Assembly (NCBI GenBank): GCA_017937285.1
Contig: JAGBDU010000009.1
Span: forward strand, 1-64,000
DNA: 64,000 bases
Direction of reading: 5' to 3'
Source of the DNA: Clostridia bacterium
GTDB lineage: Bacteria; Bacillota; Clostridia; TANB77; CAG-508
The translations under genes and the position numbers were made by a program. The notes under the pieces are model-generated. The model ran no database searches. It saw only the letters and a program-made list of their open reading frames with translations, and was not told the DNA's origin. Shown in pieces: positions 17,372-26,977 of the stretch (within the stretch, counting starts at the first letter, position 1; every line of letters starts with the position of its first letter).

Positions 17372-18502
17372 TTAAATATTTAATACTATTTCGCAAATGT
17401 TTTTGGTAGAATCAATATGTGCTAAAGCATGTGTTTTTTCTCGCATACTAGAAAGCATATCTTCAGAATTTAATAAATTTTGTATAACAATATCTGCTGA
17501 TTCATCTTTTCTAATCCATACGGCAACGCCAGATTGCTCCAAAAATTCGGCATTTTCTTCTTCTTGCCCTGGAATTGGATTAATTATTAAGATAGGAAGA
17601 GATGAAGCTAAACTTTCTGATATAGTCAATCCTCCTGGTTTTGTAATAACTAAACTTGAAATATGCATTATTTCTGGTACATTATCAATAAATTCATAAA
17701 TTTTTAAAGATGAGCTATCTTGAATTGTAGATGCCAATTCCTTAAAAGCTGAGTTCATCTTTTGATTTTTACCAGAAATGGCTACGATTTGGTATTCATC
17801 TAGATATTTTATTAAAGACTGCAATATTTCTAATGGTTTATTTTTGCCAAGACCAAATGCCCCTCCACCAAAAAACAATATAGTCTTTTTTTGAGGATTT
17901 AAATCAAATGATTTGTAAATTTCATCACTATTTAAATTAGCAGAAAATTTGCTTGATAAAGGAATTCCAGTAGTAAACACTTTTGCTTTATCTACCTTAA
18001 AATCATCTACTAAAGCTTTTTTCATACCATCATGAGCAACAAAAAAATAATCTCCATATTTATGACCTACTAGCCATTGGTCATGAGGTGCAAAATCTGT
18101 TAATATTGTAGCTAATTTACAATTTACTTTACCTTTTTTCTTCAAATAGCTAGTCATTTGTGTAGCAAAAGGATGTGTAGATATTACTAAATCCGGATTA
18201 TATTCTTCAAATAAATGTAATAATTTTCTTGCAATAACTTTATTCGTAGTACTACTTATTTTGGATAATGCACCTTTTTCAGAATGATAATAAACTTTTT
18301 TCCAAGCCCATGGGGCTTTTTTTGCCATTTGCATATAAGCACCAGTTGTTATTTTATCAAGAGCCATATTTATATATTTAATACAATCTACCAAATTAGT
18401 TTCAACATCTTTATAATTATTATCAATATATTCTTTTAAAGATTTAGCTGCAGAAAGATGTCCACCGCCATAAGATGCATATAAAATTAGAATTTTTTTC
18501 AT
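17372..18502 (-). CDS. MGDG-synthase-type glycolipid glycosyltransferase
   Basis: GT28-family enzyme related to UgtP and plant MGDG synthases, transferring sugar from a UDP-sugar to diacylglycerol at the inner membrane face to make glycolipid anchors. N-terminal motif SYGGGHLSAAKSL and DCIKY (MGDG synthase domain), then the C-terminal nucleotide-sugar site (LFFGGGAFGLGKN and KPGGLTISESLASSLPIL). The 376-residue length is normal. The gene is minus-strand with a ribosome-binding site (GAAAGG) before ATG. Confidence 0.92.
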   Translation of the reverse strand: MKKILILYASYGGGHLSAAKSLKEYIDNNYKDVETNLVDCIKYINMALDKITTGAYMQMAKKAPWAWKKVYYHSEKGALSKISSTTNKVIARKLLHLFEEYNPDLVISTHPFATQMTSYLKKKGKVNCKLATILTDFAPHDQWLVGHKYGDYFFVAHDGMKKALVDDFKVDKAKVFTTGIPLSSKFSANLNSDEIYKSFDLNPQKKTILFFGGGAFGLGKNKPLEILQSLIKYLDEYQIVAISGKNQKMNSAFKELASTIQDSSSLKIYEFIDNVPEIMHISSLVITKPGGLTISESLASSLPILIINPIPGQEEENAEFLEQSGVAVWIRKDESADIVIQNLLNSEDMLSSMREKTHALAHIDSTKNICEIVLNI

Positions 18503-18597
18503 TTTTTTTGCCTTTCATAAATATTATAAAAAAATTGTAACATAATAAATGAAAAACAACAAGATAAAATTCATATAAAAAAGAAAGGTAGGCTAAA

Positions 18598-19068
18598 ATG
18601 AAAAAAATTTTAAAATATTTAATTGTAATTATATTAGTATCAGGTATATTATTTGCAGTCTTTTTCAGATTAAAAAGTCAAAAAGTTATATATGCGGCTA
18701 CAAATAATAGCACATCAGATGTGCAACTGATTGCAAGAGCAATTAATGGTGAGGCAAGAGGCGAATCTTATGAAGGTCAAGTTGCTGTTGGTGCAGTTAT
18801 ATTAAATAGAGTAAAAAGTTCAAAATTTCCAAATACAATAGCGGGTGTTATATATCAATCAGGAGCATTTACAGCGGTTTCAGATGGTCAAATCAATGTA
18901 CCAATTAACCCAAATTCAACAGTAGTAAAAGCTGCACAAGATGCATTAAATGGATGGGATCCTACGGGAGGTGCAATTTACTATTTTAATCCAGATACTG
19001 CTACAAACAGTTGGATATGGTCTAGACCTCAAATAAAAACAATTGGAAGTCACATTTTTTGCAAATAA
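18598..19068 (+). CDS. sleB: Spore cortex-lytic hydrolase SleB
   Basis: Cell wall hydrolase (hydrolase_2 fold, lytic transglycosylase activity) used to degrade spore cortex peptidoglycan in germination. An N-terminal hydrophobic segment is followed by the whole catalytic domain (LIARAINGEARGESYEGQVA, with the catalytic Glu in NGEARGE, and GAIYYFNP). At 156 residues it lacks the separate N-terminal peptidoglycan-binding domain of Bacillus SleB. The adjacent ypeB supports the assignment. Confidence 0.92.
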   Translation: MKKILKYLIVIILVSGILFAVFFRLKSQKVIYAATNNSTSDVQLIARAINGEARGESYEGQVAVGAVILNRVKSSKFPNTIAGVIYQSGAFTAVSDGQINVPINPNSTVVKAAQDALNGWDPTGGAIYYFNPDTATNSWIWSRPQIKTIGSHIFCK

Positions 19069-19125
19069 AAATGCAAATTAAATTAAAAAAGTGCAAAAGG
19101 AAATAAAAAAGAGAGGAATGATAAC

Positions 19126-20511
19126 GTGAATAATTTTAAAGAAAAAATGAAAAATTTTGGAAAGAAAGTAAGAAGTAAGCGTTTAAATATATTAGCAGTT
19201 GCTTTATTAATTGCTTTTATAATTATAGTCGTATATTCATATACAACTCAAAAAAAATATAGACAATCTATAGAAAATAATTACAATATGGCATTTTGTC
19301 AATTGGTAGATTATGTTCAAGATGTAGAGGTATATTTAGCAAAATCAATAATCTCAAATTCTGCTGAAAGTGGAGCAGAAAATTTAACATATATATGGAG
19401 AGAGGCAAATCTTGCTCAAACATATTTATCAATGTTACCAATAAACAGTAATGAATTAGAAAATACAGCTAAATTTTTAAATCAAGTAAGTGATTATAGT
19501 TATGCATTATCAAGAAAAACAATAAACAATCAACAATTAAGTCAAGAAGACCTAGATAATTTAGATAAATTACATGATTATAGTTTACAATTAGAAAATA
19601 CACTAAATCAATTATCATTAGATATAAATGACGGAAGAATTAGTTGGGGAGAATTAACAAAAGAAGCTAGTCCTGTATTTGCACAGCAAGTTAGTAATAT
19701 TTCACAAGATAGTTTTAGTTCATTAGAAGAAAATTTTCATGAATATGCAGGTTTAATATATGATGGAGCATATTCAGAACACTTAACAAATCCAGAAAGA
19801 AGAGGTCTTACTGGAGATGATATAAATGAAGAAACAGCCAAAAACAAAGCAATAGAATTTGTTGGTAAAGATAAAATAAAAGAAATAACAAGTAATGGAA
19901 TTACGGAAAATGCAAATATACCATCATATGATTTTTCTATAACTACAAATAATAATGAAAATATTTGGATCTCAATTTCAAAAAAAGGTGGACATATAAT
20001 ATTTATGAATCATAATAGAGAAGTTACTACAGAAGTAATAAGTCAAGAGGAAATTGATTCAATAGCTAGTAAATTTCTTGAAGAAAAAGGTTTTAAAAAT
20101 ATGAAAAAAACATATTTTATAAAAAATAGCGGAATAGTAACAATCAATTATGCGTATGAACAAAATGATGTTATAGTGTATCCAGATTTAATAAAAGTAA
20201 AAGTGGCATTAGATAATGGTGAAATTTTGGGTATAGAAACAACAGGATATTTAAATTCACATACAGAAAGAACTTTAGCAGAAATTAAAGTTACAAAAGA
20301 GGAAGCAAGATCAAAAATAAACCCAAAATTACAAATTGAAAGTAAAGGATTAGCAATAATACCAACAGAATTCCAAACAGAAATAATGTGCTGGGAATTT
20401 AAAGGTAGAGTAGATGACAGAGAGTTTTTAGTATATATAAATGTAGAAACAGGAAAAGAAGAAGATATATTAGTAGTTTTAAATACTGGAGAAGGAACTT
20501 TAACAATGTAA
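19126..20511 (+). CDS. ypeB: Germination protein YpeB
   Basis: Inner-spore-membrane/cortex protein required for SleB stability. N-terminal transmembrane helix (about 22-40), a long helical region and C-terminal PepSY-like domains (about 240-460) with TEENAKNKAIEFVG-like starts. It begins with GTG after a GAGAGGA site, 57 bases after sleB, the classic sleB-ypeB pair. Confidence 0.92.
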   Translation: MNNFKEKMKNFGKKVRSKRLNILAVALLIAFIIIVVYSYTTQKKYRQSIENNYNMAFCQLVDYVQDVEVYLAKSIISNSAESGAENLTYIWREANLAQTYLSMLPINSNELENTAKFLNQVSDYSYALSRKTINNQQLSQEDLDNLDKLHDYSLQLENTLNQLSLDINDGRISWGELTKEASPVFAQQVSNISQDSFSSLEENFHEYAGLIYDGAYSEHLTNPERRGLTGDDINEETAKNKAIEFVGKDKIKEITSNGITENANIPSYDFSITTNNNENIWISISKKGGHIIFMNHNREVTTEVISQEEIDSIASKFLEEKGFKNMKKTYFIKNSGIVTINYAYEQNDVIVYPDLIKVKVALDNGEILGIETTGYLNSHTERTLAEIKVTKEEARSKINPKLQIESKGLAIIPTEFQTEIMCWEFKGRVDDREFLVYINVETGKEEDILVVLNTGEGTLTM

Positions 20512-20797
20512 AAATAAGTGAAAAAATAATAAACAATCAATTTTTAGTATAAGTATAAAAAAATTAAAAATTAGGAATTTTTTATTTTTAATAATAAATA
20601 AGAAAAAAATTTTATAAAAGTAAAAGTGATATAAATATAAAATAAAAAAATTATACAATCATATTGTAAGAATTTGCTATTATAAAAATAAAAAAAAAGA
20701 GCAAAATATATAATGAAAAACAAATAACGATAAAAAAAATAATTAATTTTAATTAAAATTTATTGATGAAAAATGTTTTTCAAAGGAGGATTTTGTT
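20512..20797. other. A+T-rich intergenic region before the SASP gene
   Basis: No reading frame or RNA recognised. It should hold a forespore (sigma-G-like) promoter for the spore protein gene, but I cannot identify one with confidence. AAAGGAGGA at the end is the ribosome-binding site. Confidence 0.4.
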
Positions 20798-20971
20798 ATG
20801 TCTAGAAAGAAGACAATGATGTCTGAAGCTTTAAAAGAAGAGATAGCAAAAGAACTTGGAGTATATGAACAAGTAAAACAAGATGGTGGATGGCAAAATG
20901 TATCATCAAAAAATTGTGGTAATATAGTTTCTAAAGCTATAGAAATTGCTAACAGAAAAGTAGAAGAATAG
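20798..20971 (+). CDS. Small acid-soluble spore protein (SspF/alpha-beta-like)
   Basis: A 57-residue DNA-binding spore protein: MSRKKTMMSEALKEEIAKEL, then GVYE...GGWQNVSSKNCGN and SKAIEIANRKVEE. The pattern (S-R-K/R start, KEELAKELG, GGW, AK/S-N-x-G-N, KAIEIA) fits the SspF-type alpha/beta SASP family, which coats spore DNA. A consensus AAAGGAGGA site lies before ATG and a strong terminator follows. Confidence 0.88.
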   Translation: MSRKKTMMSEALKEEIAKELGVYEQVKQDGGWQNVSSKNCGNIVSKAIEIANRKVEE

Positions 20972-20983
20972 TAATTTATAGTT

Positions 20984-21020
20984 AAAAAAATTGATTGAGT
21001 TTTAAGCTCAATCAATTTTT
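20984..21020 (+). terminator. Terminator of the SASP gene
   Basis: Stem AAAAATTGATTGAG / CTCAATCAATTTTT with loop TTTTAAG and a trailing T-run. Confidence 0.92.
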
Positions 21021-21223
21021 TATAGCATAAAATTATTATATATATTAACTGTTGAAGGATACTATGTTGGTTAAAACATTAAATAATAAAGGGAAAATAT
21101 TAATTTTAATTTATAAAAATTTTAAAATTAATAACACCAAGGAAAAAATTTTATAGTAAAATTACTTGTAAAACCAAATGGCAAGACATATAATAAAAAA
21201 AACGCAATAGGAGGATAGTTTAT

Positions 21224-22615
21224 ATGTACAATATAACCGTAAAAGATATAATAGAGCAATGCAATGGAAATCTAATAGTAGGTAATCTAAGTAAAGAATG
21301 TACGAATTTTTCAACAGACACAAGAAATATAAAATCAGGAGATGTATATATAGGGTTAAAAGGAGAAAAATTTGATGGTTCTCAATTCTACAAACAAGCA
21401 TTAGAAGCAGGAGCAAGTGTATGTATATTGCAAAATATTGAAATAGATAATGAAACAAAAAACATATATAACGATAGAACAATAATAATAGTACAAGATA
21501 CACTAAAAGCACTACAAAAAATAGCAAAATACAAAAGAAGCAAATATAATATTCCAGTAATTGCAATAACTGGAAGCGTAGGAAAAACAAGCACAAAAGA
21601 TATAATAGCAAGTGTTGTTTCAACAAAATATAATGTACTAAAAACGGAAGGGAATTTTAATAATCATATAGGAGTACCACTAACAATATTAAGATTAAAA
21701 AATCATGATGCAATGGTTGTAGAAATGGGAATGAACAATTTAGGGGAAATAAGTTTACTTACAGATATTGCAAAACCAACAATAGCTGTTATAACAAATG
21801 TAGGAACAGCACACATAGGAAATTTAGGGTCTAGAGAAAACATTTTAAAAGCCAAATTAGAAATTTTAGAAGGCTTAAGCAAAGATGGAACACTAATAAT
21901 TAATAATGATAATGATATGTTACATATGTGGAATGAAAAAAATAAAACATATAAAGTTTTAGACTTTGGAATAGAAAATAATAGCAAATTTATGGCAAAA
22001 GAAATTTCTATAAGACCTGATTGTAGTGAATATAAAATAGTAAATGAAAATAAGGAATATAATGTAAAAGTACCAATAGCTAGTAAAGTGTTTATATATA
22101 ATAGTTTATCTGCAATATGTGTAGGAAAATTATTAAATATAGATATAAATAAAATAATAGAGGGTATTAAAAATTTTGAACTTACTAAAAATAGAATGGA
22201 AATAAAAAACATAAATGGAATAACAATAATAAATGATTGTTATAATGCCAATTTTGATTCAATGAAGGCAGCAATAGAAAGTTTAGTAAAAATGAATGGA
22301 AATAGAAAAATTGCAATATTAGGAGATATGTTAGAGCTAGGTGAATTTTCAAAAAAATTGCATAGTGATATAGGTAAAGAAATTTATTACAACAATATAA
22401 ATATATTAATCGTTGTGGGGGAAGAGGCAAAAAATATAGCAGAAAGCGCTTTAAAAAAAGGTATGAATGAAGATAATATTTTTGTAGTAAATAATAATGA
22501 TGAAGTTATAAATCTAATATCAGAAATAAAACAAAAAGGGGATTGCATATTAATAAAAGCTTCAAATGGAATGCATTTTAGTGAAATTGTTGAGGGATTA
22601 CAAAAAATATTATAA
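21224..22615 (+). CDS. murF: UDP-N-acetylmuramoyl-tripeptide--D-alanyl-D-alanine ligase
   Basis: Cytoplasmic Mur ligase that adds D-Ala-D-Ala to the UDP-MurNAc-tripeptide. The N-terminal substrate domain (STDTRNIKSGDVYIGLKGE), ATP loop GSVGKTSTK near residue 111, NNHIGVPLTIL, ECG-type MVVEMGMN, DCYNANFDSM and the C-terminal LGDMLELG motif are all present. The 463-residue length is normal. AGGAGG precedes the ATG. Confidence 0.96.
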   Translation: MYNITVKDIIEQCNGNLIVGNLSKECTNFSTDTRNIKSGDVYIGLKGEKFDGSQFYKQALEAGASVCILQNIEIDNETKNIYNDRTIIIVQDTLKALQKIAKYKRSKYNIPVIAITGSVGKTSTKDIIASVVSTKYNVLKTEGNFNNHIGVPLTILRLKNHDAMVVEMGMNNLGEISLLTDIAKPTIAVITNVGTAHIGNLGSRENILKAKLEILEGLSKDGTLIINNDNDMLHMWNEKNKTYKVLDFGIENNSKFMAKEISIRPDCSEYKIVNENKEYNVKVPIASKVFIYNSLSAICVGKLLNIDINKIIEGIKNFELTKNRMEIKNINGITIINDCYNANFDSMKAAIESLVKMNGNRKIAILGDMLELGEFSKKLHSDIGKEIYYNNINILIVVGEEAKNIAESALKKGMNEDNIFVVNNNDEVINLISEIKQKGDCILIKASNGMHFSEIVEGLQKIL

Positions 22616-22632
22616 TATAAATTGTTAGAGAT

Positions 22633-22662
22633 ATTGATTTTCAAATTTCAAAAAAATCAATT
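22633..22662 (+). terminator. Possible terminator of murF
   Basis: ATTGATTTT / AAAAATCAAT stem with a CAAATTTC loop, 18 bases after murF. It has no T-run. Confidence 0.45.
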
Positions 22663-22689
22663 GAAATAAGAATATAAAAGTGCTATAAT
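22661..22689 (+). promoter_or_regulatory. Promoter of the DnaJ-family gene
   Basis: TTGAAA (22661-22666), 17-base spacer, TATAAT (22684-22689), 38 bases before the start codon. I see no CIRCE or other heat-shock operator. Confidence 0.75.
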
Positions 22690-22727
22690 GCGATAAAGAA
22701 AAAAGCGAATTGGAGGACGTTAAACAA

Positions 22728-23624
22728 ATGATTTTTAAGAACTATTACAAATTATTAGGACTAACCAAAAATATAAAATCAACACCAGAAGAAATAAAAT
22801 CAGCATATAGGGAACAAGCTAAAAAATATCATCCAGATATAAATGTAAATAATAAAGCAGCAGAAGAATGCTTTAAAGATATTAATGAAGGGTACAGAAT
22901 ATTATCTGATCCTATACAAAAAAGAAAATATGATAAATCTTGGTATAACTACGTAGGTAAAAAACTCCAAAAAGAAAAAATGAGTGAAAAAGAAGTTAGA
23001 GTTAATGATATTGTAAATATGTTCTTTGGAAGCTCTGTATCAAAAAAAGAAGATAATACTAAAAATCAACCAATAAAAGGTGAGAATATTGAAACTAAAA
23101 TTGATATATCTATAAAAGAAGCTTTTGAAGGAACACAAAAAAAGATATCATTTACATCTGCAGATAAGAAAAATAAAATAGTAACTGTTGAAATACCAAA
23201 AGGAATAGGGCAAGGAAAAATACTTAGAATAGAAGGTAAAGGTAAAAAAGGAAAAAATGGTGGAAAAAATGGTGATTTACTTTTAAAGATAAATATAGTA
23301 GATAATGCAATTTTCAAATTAGTAGGAAATGATATATATGCAAATGTGTATTTAACTCCATGGGACGCAGCTCTTGGTGCCAAAGTATCTGTTGATGGAA
23401 TAGATGGTGAAGTATCAATATTAATACCAAAAGGAACACAAAGCGGTGACAAAATATCAATTCAAAATAAAGGATATTATTCTGATGAACAACAACGAGG
23501 AAAATTCGTACTTGAAACAAAAGTAGTAGTACCGAAAAAATTATCAGAAAAAGAAAAGGAATTATTTTTACAATTAAGAAATGTTTCAGAATTTAATCCG
23601 AATAATATAGTAAACATAAAATAA
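22728..23624 (+). CDS. DnaJ/CbpA-type co-chaperone
   Basis: J-domain protein that stimulates DnaK. J domain at residues 1-65 (YKLLGL, HPD in KKYHPDINVN, RKYD), then a DnaJ C-terminal substrate-binding domain with two beta barrels (IDISIKEAFEGTQKKISF; DNAIFKLVGNDIYA; LTPWDAALGAKVSVD). The cysteine-rich zinc domain of canonical DnaJ is missing, which makes it CbpA-like. The frame runs from a TTG at 22710, but GGAGG at 22711-22715 places the start at ATG 22728. It is the last chromosomal gene before the secretion locus. Confidence 0.92.
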   Translation: MIFKNYYKLLGLTKNIKSTPEEIKSAYREQAKKYHPDINVNNKAAEECFKDINEGYRILSDPIQKRKYDKSWYNYVGKKLQKEKMSEKEVRVNDIVNMFFGSSVSKKEDNTKNQPIKGENIETKIDISIKEAFEGTQKKISFTSADKKNKIVTVEIPKGIGQGKILRIEGKGKKGKNGGKNGDLLLKINIVDNAIFKLVGNDIYANVYLTPWDAALGAKVSVDGIDGEVSILIPKGTQSGDKISIQNKGYYSDEQQRGKFVLETKVVVPKKLSEKEKELFLQLRNVSEFNPNNIVNIK

Positions 23625-23629
23625 AAAAG

Positions 23630-23659
23630 TTGACAAAACAATAATTTAAGTGATATAAT
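23630..23659 (+). promoter_or_regulatory. Promoter at the head of the type IV secretion locus
   Basis: TTGACA (23630-23635), 18-base spacer, TATAAT (23654-23659), directly after the DnaJ-family stop codon. Confidence 0.82.
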
Positions 23660-23723
23660 AAAAACTGTATTATAAGCGAAAGATAAACTATGAGAGAGTC
23701 ATAGGAAAGGGGTGTACTATTGT

Positions 23724-24236
23724 ATGGAATATTTACAAGGTAAACATTTTAGTGTAACAGATCCAAAAAACATAAATACTGTAATTTATGAAATAAACAA
23801 AACAGAAAAATCAAAATCAAAAAATCTTCCAAAATTCACAATAGAAAGATTAGATTCAATAGAAGAATTAAGAGATGATCAAAAAAAGAAAACATTTTTC
23901 GTTGATGAGCCTAAAAAATCAGGAAATCAACTTTTATTTCTATCTTTTGAAAAAGATACAGTAACAGTAAACATGGGGGTTTTAAAAAACGATGAAGTAA
24001 AGTTTTCAAAAAAACCTATTCCAATGAGTTTTGACACTATATATAATGATACAGGAAAAGAATATTACAAAGAATTTAATTATACCCCAAATATGAAAAG
24101 ACCAATATCTATTATAGATCCAGAAACAGGAGATGAAGTAAAACCAATATTATACTATGATAGTAAAACAAATGAAGTAAAAGGAAAGTGTAAATTAAAA
24201 CCAAACAAATCATATTTAGCTTTCGAAATAAAATGA
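23724..24236 (+). CDS. Hypothetical protein, first gene of the secretion locus
   Basis: I do not recognise this 170-residue protein. It is mostly polar, with no signal peptide or membrane helix, and has a central LLFLSFEKDTVTVNMGVLKN strand-rich region and a FSKKPIPMSFDTIYND segment. The frame begins at a GTG at 23712, but that overlaps the AAAGGGG site, so the ATG at 23724 is more likely. It ends with TGA and is followed closely by another unknown gene and VirD4. Confidence 0.75.
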   Translation: MEYLQGKHFSVTDPKNINTVIYEINKTEKSKSKNLPKFTIERLDSIEELRDDQKKKTFFVDEPKKSGNQLLFLSFEKDTVTVNMGVLKNDEVKFSKKPIPMSFDTIYNDTGKEYYKEFNYTPNMKRPISIIDPETGDEVKPILYYDSKTNEVKGKCKLKPNKSYLAFEIK

Positions 24237-24268
24237 GAATCTTAAAATATAAGGGAGGAAATTTGTAG

Positions 24269-24592
24269 ATGGGAAAAAATGTTAATACAAAACCATCAAT
24301 TGATAATAATAGCATTTCTATTAGATGGCTAACATTTTGGCCAACAAGAGATAATCAGATTGGTGCCAAAAAGTTAAAAATAGGAAAAGATGGATATACA
24401 CCAAAAGTTGGCAAAAAAGTAGAACCTACATATATTATAGAAAAAAATAATGTGTTGGAAAGATATATAAAAGTAGATGAAAAAAAATTAAAAAAAATAC
24501 CAGGTGCTACAATTAAATCAGAAAAAAATATAAAACATCTGAAAAAAATAATATCTCAAAAATATAGTCAAAAGGATTCATTTAGCAGATAA
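24269..24592 (+). CDS. Hypothetical protein between the promoter-proximal gene and VirD4
   Basis: A 107-residue, lysine-rich, soluble protein with an ISIRWLTFWPTRDNQIGAKK segment and no known motif. GGGAGG lies 12 bases before the ATG. It is likely co-transcribed with VirD4 and may be a small accessory protein of the locus; function unknown. Confidence 0.72.
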   Translation: MGKNVNTKPSIDNNSISIRWLTFWPTRDNQIGAKKLKIGKDGYTPKVGKKVEPTYIIEKNNVLERYIKVDEKKLKKIPGATIKSEKNIKHLKKIISQKYSQKDSFSR

Positions 24593-24620
24593 ACATATTT
24601 ACAAATGAGAAGGTGAAAAT

Positions 24621-26712
24621 ATGAAAAAATTATTAACGGAAAAAAATAAAAAAACAATTATTGTATATTTAATACTATGGCTATTATTAGCCATAGTATT
24701 TGTTGTACCATTATCTGTTGCAAAATTTGACTCAACATATAATTCTAAAACTAATCAAGAAGCGTTTACTTCTATAGCGGGAGAATATTTATTAAGTTTA
24801 GAAACCAGAATAAAAGCATTTGAAACAAAATACATACAAAATACAAAAACAGCCCTTGGATATTATACAGTTATTTATGCAGTAGTAATGCTAATTTTAT
24901 TTTTAAAAAGCAAAGATAGCGGAGAGTATCATGATATAGAACATGGCTCTAGTGATTGGTGTGAAGGCGGAGAGCAATATAAAGTGCTAAGCAAAAATTC
25001 AGGAATTATACTTGCAGAAAAAAATTATTTGCCAGTTGATAAACCAGGAAACGTAAATGTACTAATAGTTGGACGGATCTGGTGCTGGTAAATCAGCATC
25101 ATACTCAAAACCAAATGCTTATCAAAAGCTAGGTTCATATGTATTTACAGATCCAAAAGGTGAATTATATGATGACACAGCCGGTTATTTACAAAGAAAT
25201 GGATATAAAATAAAAGTTTTAAACTTAGTAAATCCAAAAAATAGTGATGGATATAACCCACTAGCACATATAAAAAGTGACTTAGATGTAGACGTAATAG
25301 CTTCAACAATTGTAAAAGGACAAGGTAAAGCTGGTGCTGCAGATCCATTTTGGGATGATACAGCAGAAATGTTATTAAAATCATTAATATATTATTTAAT
25401 AGCTACCAGACCACCAGAAGAGCAAAACTTAGCAAGCTGTGCCGAAATGGTAAGAGCGGCAGCTGCAGATAGCAATGGAAGTAACTTATTAAAAGAAATG
25501 ATGAGTGTTTTACCAATAGACCATCCAGCAAGAACTTATTTTAAAAACGTAGAGGTTGCATCTGAAAAAACATTTAGCTCAATACTAGTAAGTGTGCAAG
25601 CAAAGCTTGGTAAGTTTGATTCAAAAGATATTGCAGAAGTTACATCAACAGATACAATAAATTTTGATGAAATAGGATCAACATTAACATCAGTTTATGT
25701 TATCTCATCAGATACACATACAGCCTATGATTTCTTACTAACAATATTCTTCGCACAGATGATTCAACAATTATATGATCTTGCAGACAGATCACCAGGA
25801 GGCAAACTAAAGGTACCTACATTCTTTATTCTAGATGAGTTTGCAAATATAGGACAAATACCAGATTTCGATAAAAAAATATCAACATCAAGAAGTAGAA
25901 AAATTTCTTTTAGTGTTATATTACAAAACTTAGACCAATTAGAAGCAATATATGATAAATCATACGAAACAATTATGGGTAACTGTGATACACACTTATT
26001 CTTAGGAAGTAACTCAACAAAAACAGTTGAATACTTTTCAAAAGCATTAGGAGAAAAAACAATATCAAGAAATAGTACATCTAAAAGCAAAGATAAAGAT
26101 GGTCACAAAAGCGGAACAAGTGATTCAGAGCAAATTATGGCTAGAGCTCTTATGACACCAGATGAATTAAGAAGAATGAGTATGGATTATTGTATAATAT
26201 ATGAAAAAGGTATAAAGCCAGTTAAAGCACATAAATTATTCTTCTTTAAAACAAATATGATAAAAGAATTTAATAAATTTAAATTAAATCATAATCAATT
26301 TGATGCTGGAGTAAGAGGTGTATGGAGAAAATTCAATCCATATAATCCAGATGCAGGATTAGAAGAAGAACAAACTAAAGATTTGAAGATAGAATCATTA
26401 GATGACTTATTTGATGATGATAATGTAAATGATGATATTGCTAACAAGAAAACAAATAAAAATGATAGTTTAAAAGCAGAATCAATAGAGGATATGTTTG
26501 ATGATAGTGAGCCAAAAGGAAACTCAAGTAAACCAAAAACAACAAATAAAACAAATATGTCTGACAGTGAACTAGATGAGTTATTATTTGATGACTTTGA
26601 TAATGAAGAAAATGATATTGAATCAGATAATGATATATTAGATATTCAAAAAGAGCTAGAAGCAAAATTTGATGAATTATTTGGACCAATAGATGATGAT
26701 TCTGATAATTAA
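24621..26712 (+). CDS. VirD4/TraG-type coupling ATPase (needs +1 shift at CGG inside Walker A)
   Basis: Type IV coupling protein that recruits substrates to the secretion channel. Reading frame 0 stops at 25091. Skipping the C at 25074 joins 151 and 545 codons into a 696-residue protein. Two N-terminal transmembrane helices (about 15-35 and 75-95), Walker A GGSGAGKS exactly across the shift, FTDPKGELYD, YNPL, Walker B-type FFILDEFANIG and the SRSRKISFSVILQNLDQL segment are typical of VirD4/TraG. The C-terminus is an Asp/Asn-rich tail with repeats of LDDLFDDD and IEDMFDDS type. A downstream ATG in the second frame exists but would lack the membrane part and the P-loop start. Confidence 0.9.
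25074..25076 (+). other. In-frame CGG at +1 frameshift site 2 (VirD4 P-loop)
   Basis: Context: gtt gga CGG atc tgg tgc tgg taa. Skipping the C gives gtt gga gga tct ggt gct ggt aaa tca (V G G S G A G K S), the textbook Walker A. The frame-0 stop is five codons after the CGG. Confidence 0.92.
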
Positions 26713-26753
26713 AAAAATGGGAAAAGGGGACGGTTCTCTTTTCCCATTTTTTT
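26711..26753. repeat. REP-like hairpin, copy 2 (family A)
   Basis: Arms AAAAAAATGGGAAAAG / CTTTTCCCATTTTTTT, same loop as copy 1 at 16237. It overlaps the VirD4 stop and ends in a T-run, so it probably also terminates that transcript. Confidence 0.88.
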
Positions 26754-26890
26754 GAATTTGGGACGTTACAGTTCACAGCTAAAAGTGAGCTTTTTCAAAG
26801 GTTACAGTTCAGGTGCCTTAAGATAAGCCGTTCAAAGGAAATTTAACGACTTACTAAACTGTAACCTTCAAAGGATTTATATTATAAAAA
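26754..26890. repeat. Dispersed repeat, copy 1 (family C)
   Basis: The region after the hairpin contains a 21-bp run (26825-26845) identical to 50986-51006, plus shared flanks around TACTRAACTRTAA. TTACAGTTC also recurs within it. It is non-coding. Confidence 0.75.
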
Positions 26891-26977
26891 TCACAAAAAA
26901 ATCCTTGTTAAAAGGTAAAATTTATGATACGATAATTTCCGTAAGAGAACTTAAATTCAAAGTATTCGGAGGAAAAA

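Noticed and set aside
20798-20971. Minus-strand 88-residue frame over the SASP gene
   Set aside because: The plus-strand 57-residue frame has a consensus ribosome-binding site, a terminator and a clear SASP pattern.
25069-26712. Independent start of VirD4 at the downstream frame near 25069
   Set aside because: It would begin inside the Walker A motif and omit the membrane helices; there is no ribosome-binding site there.
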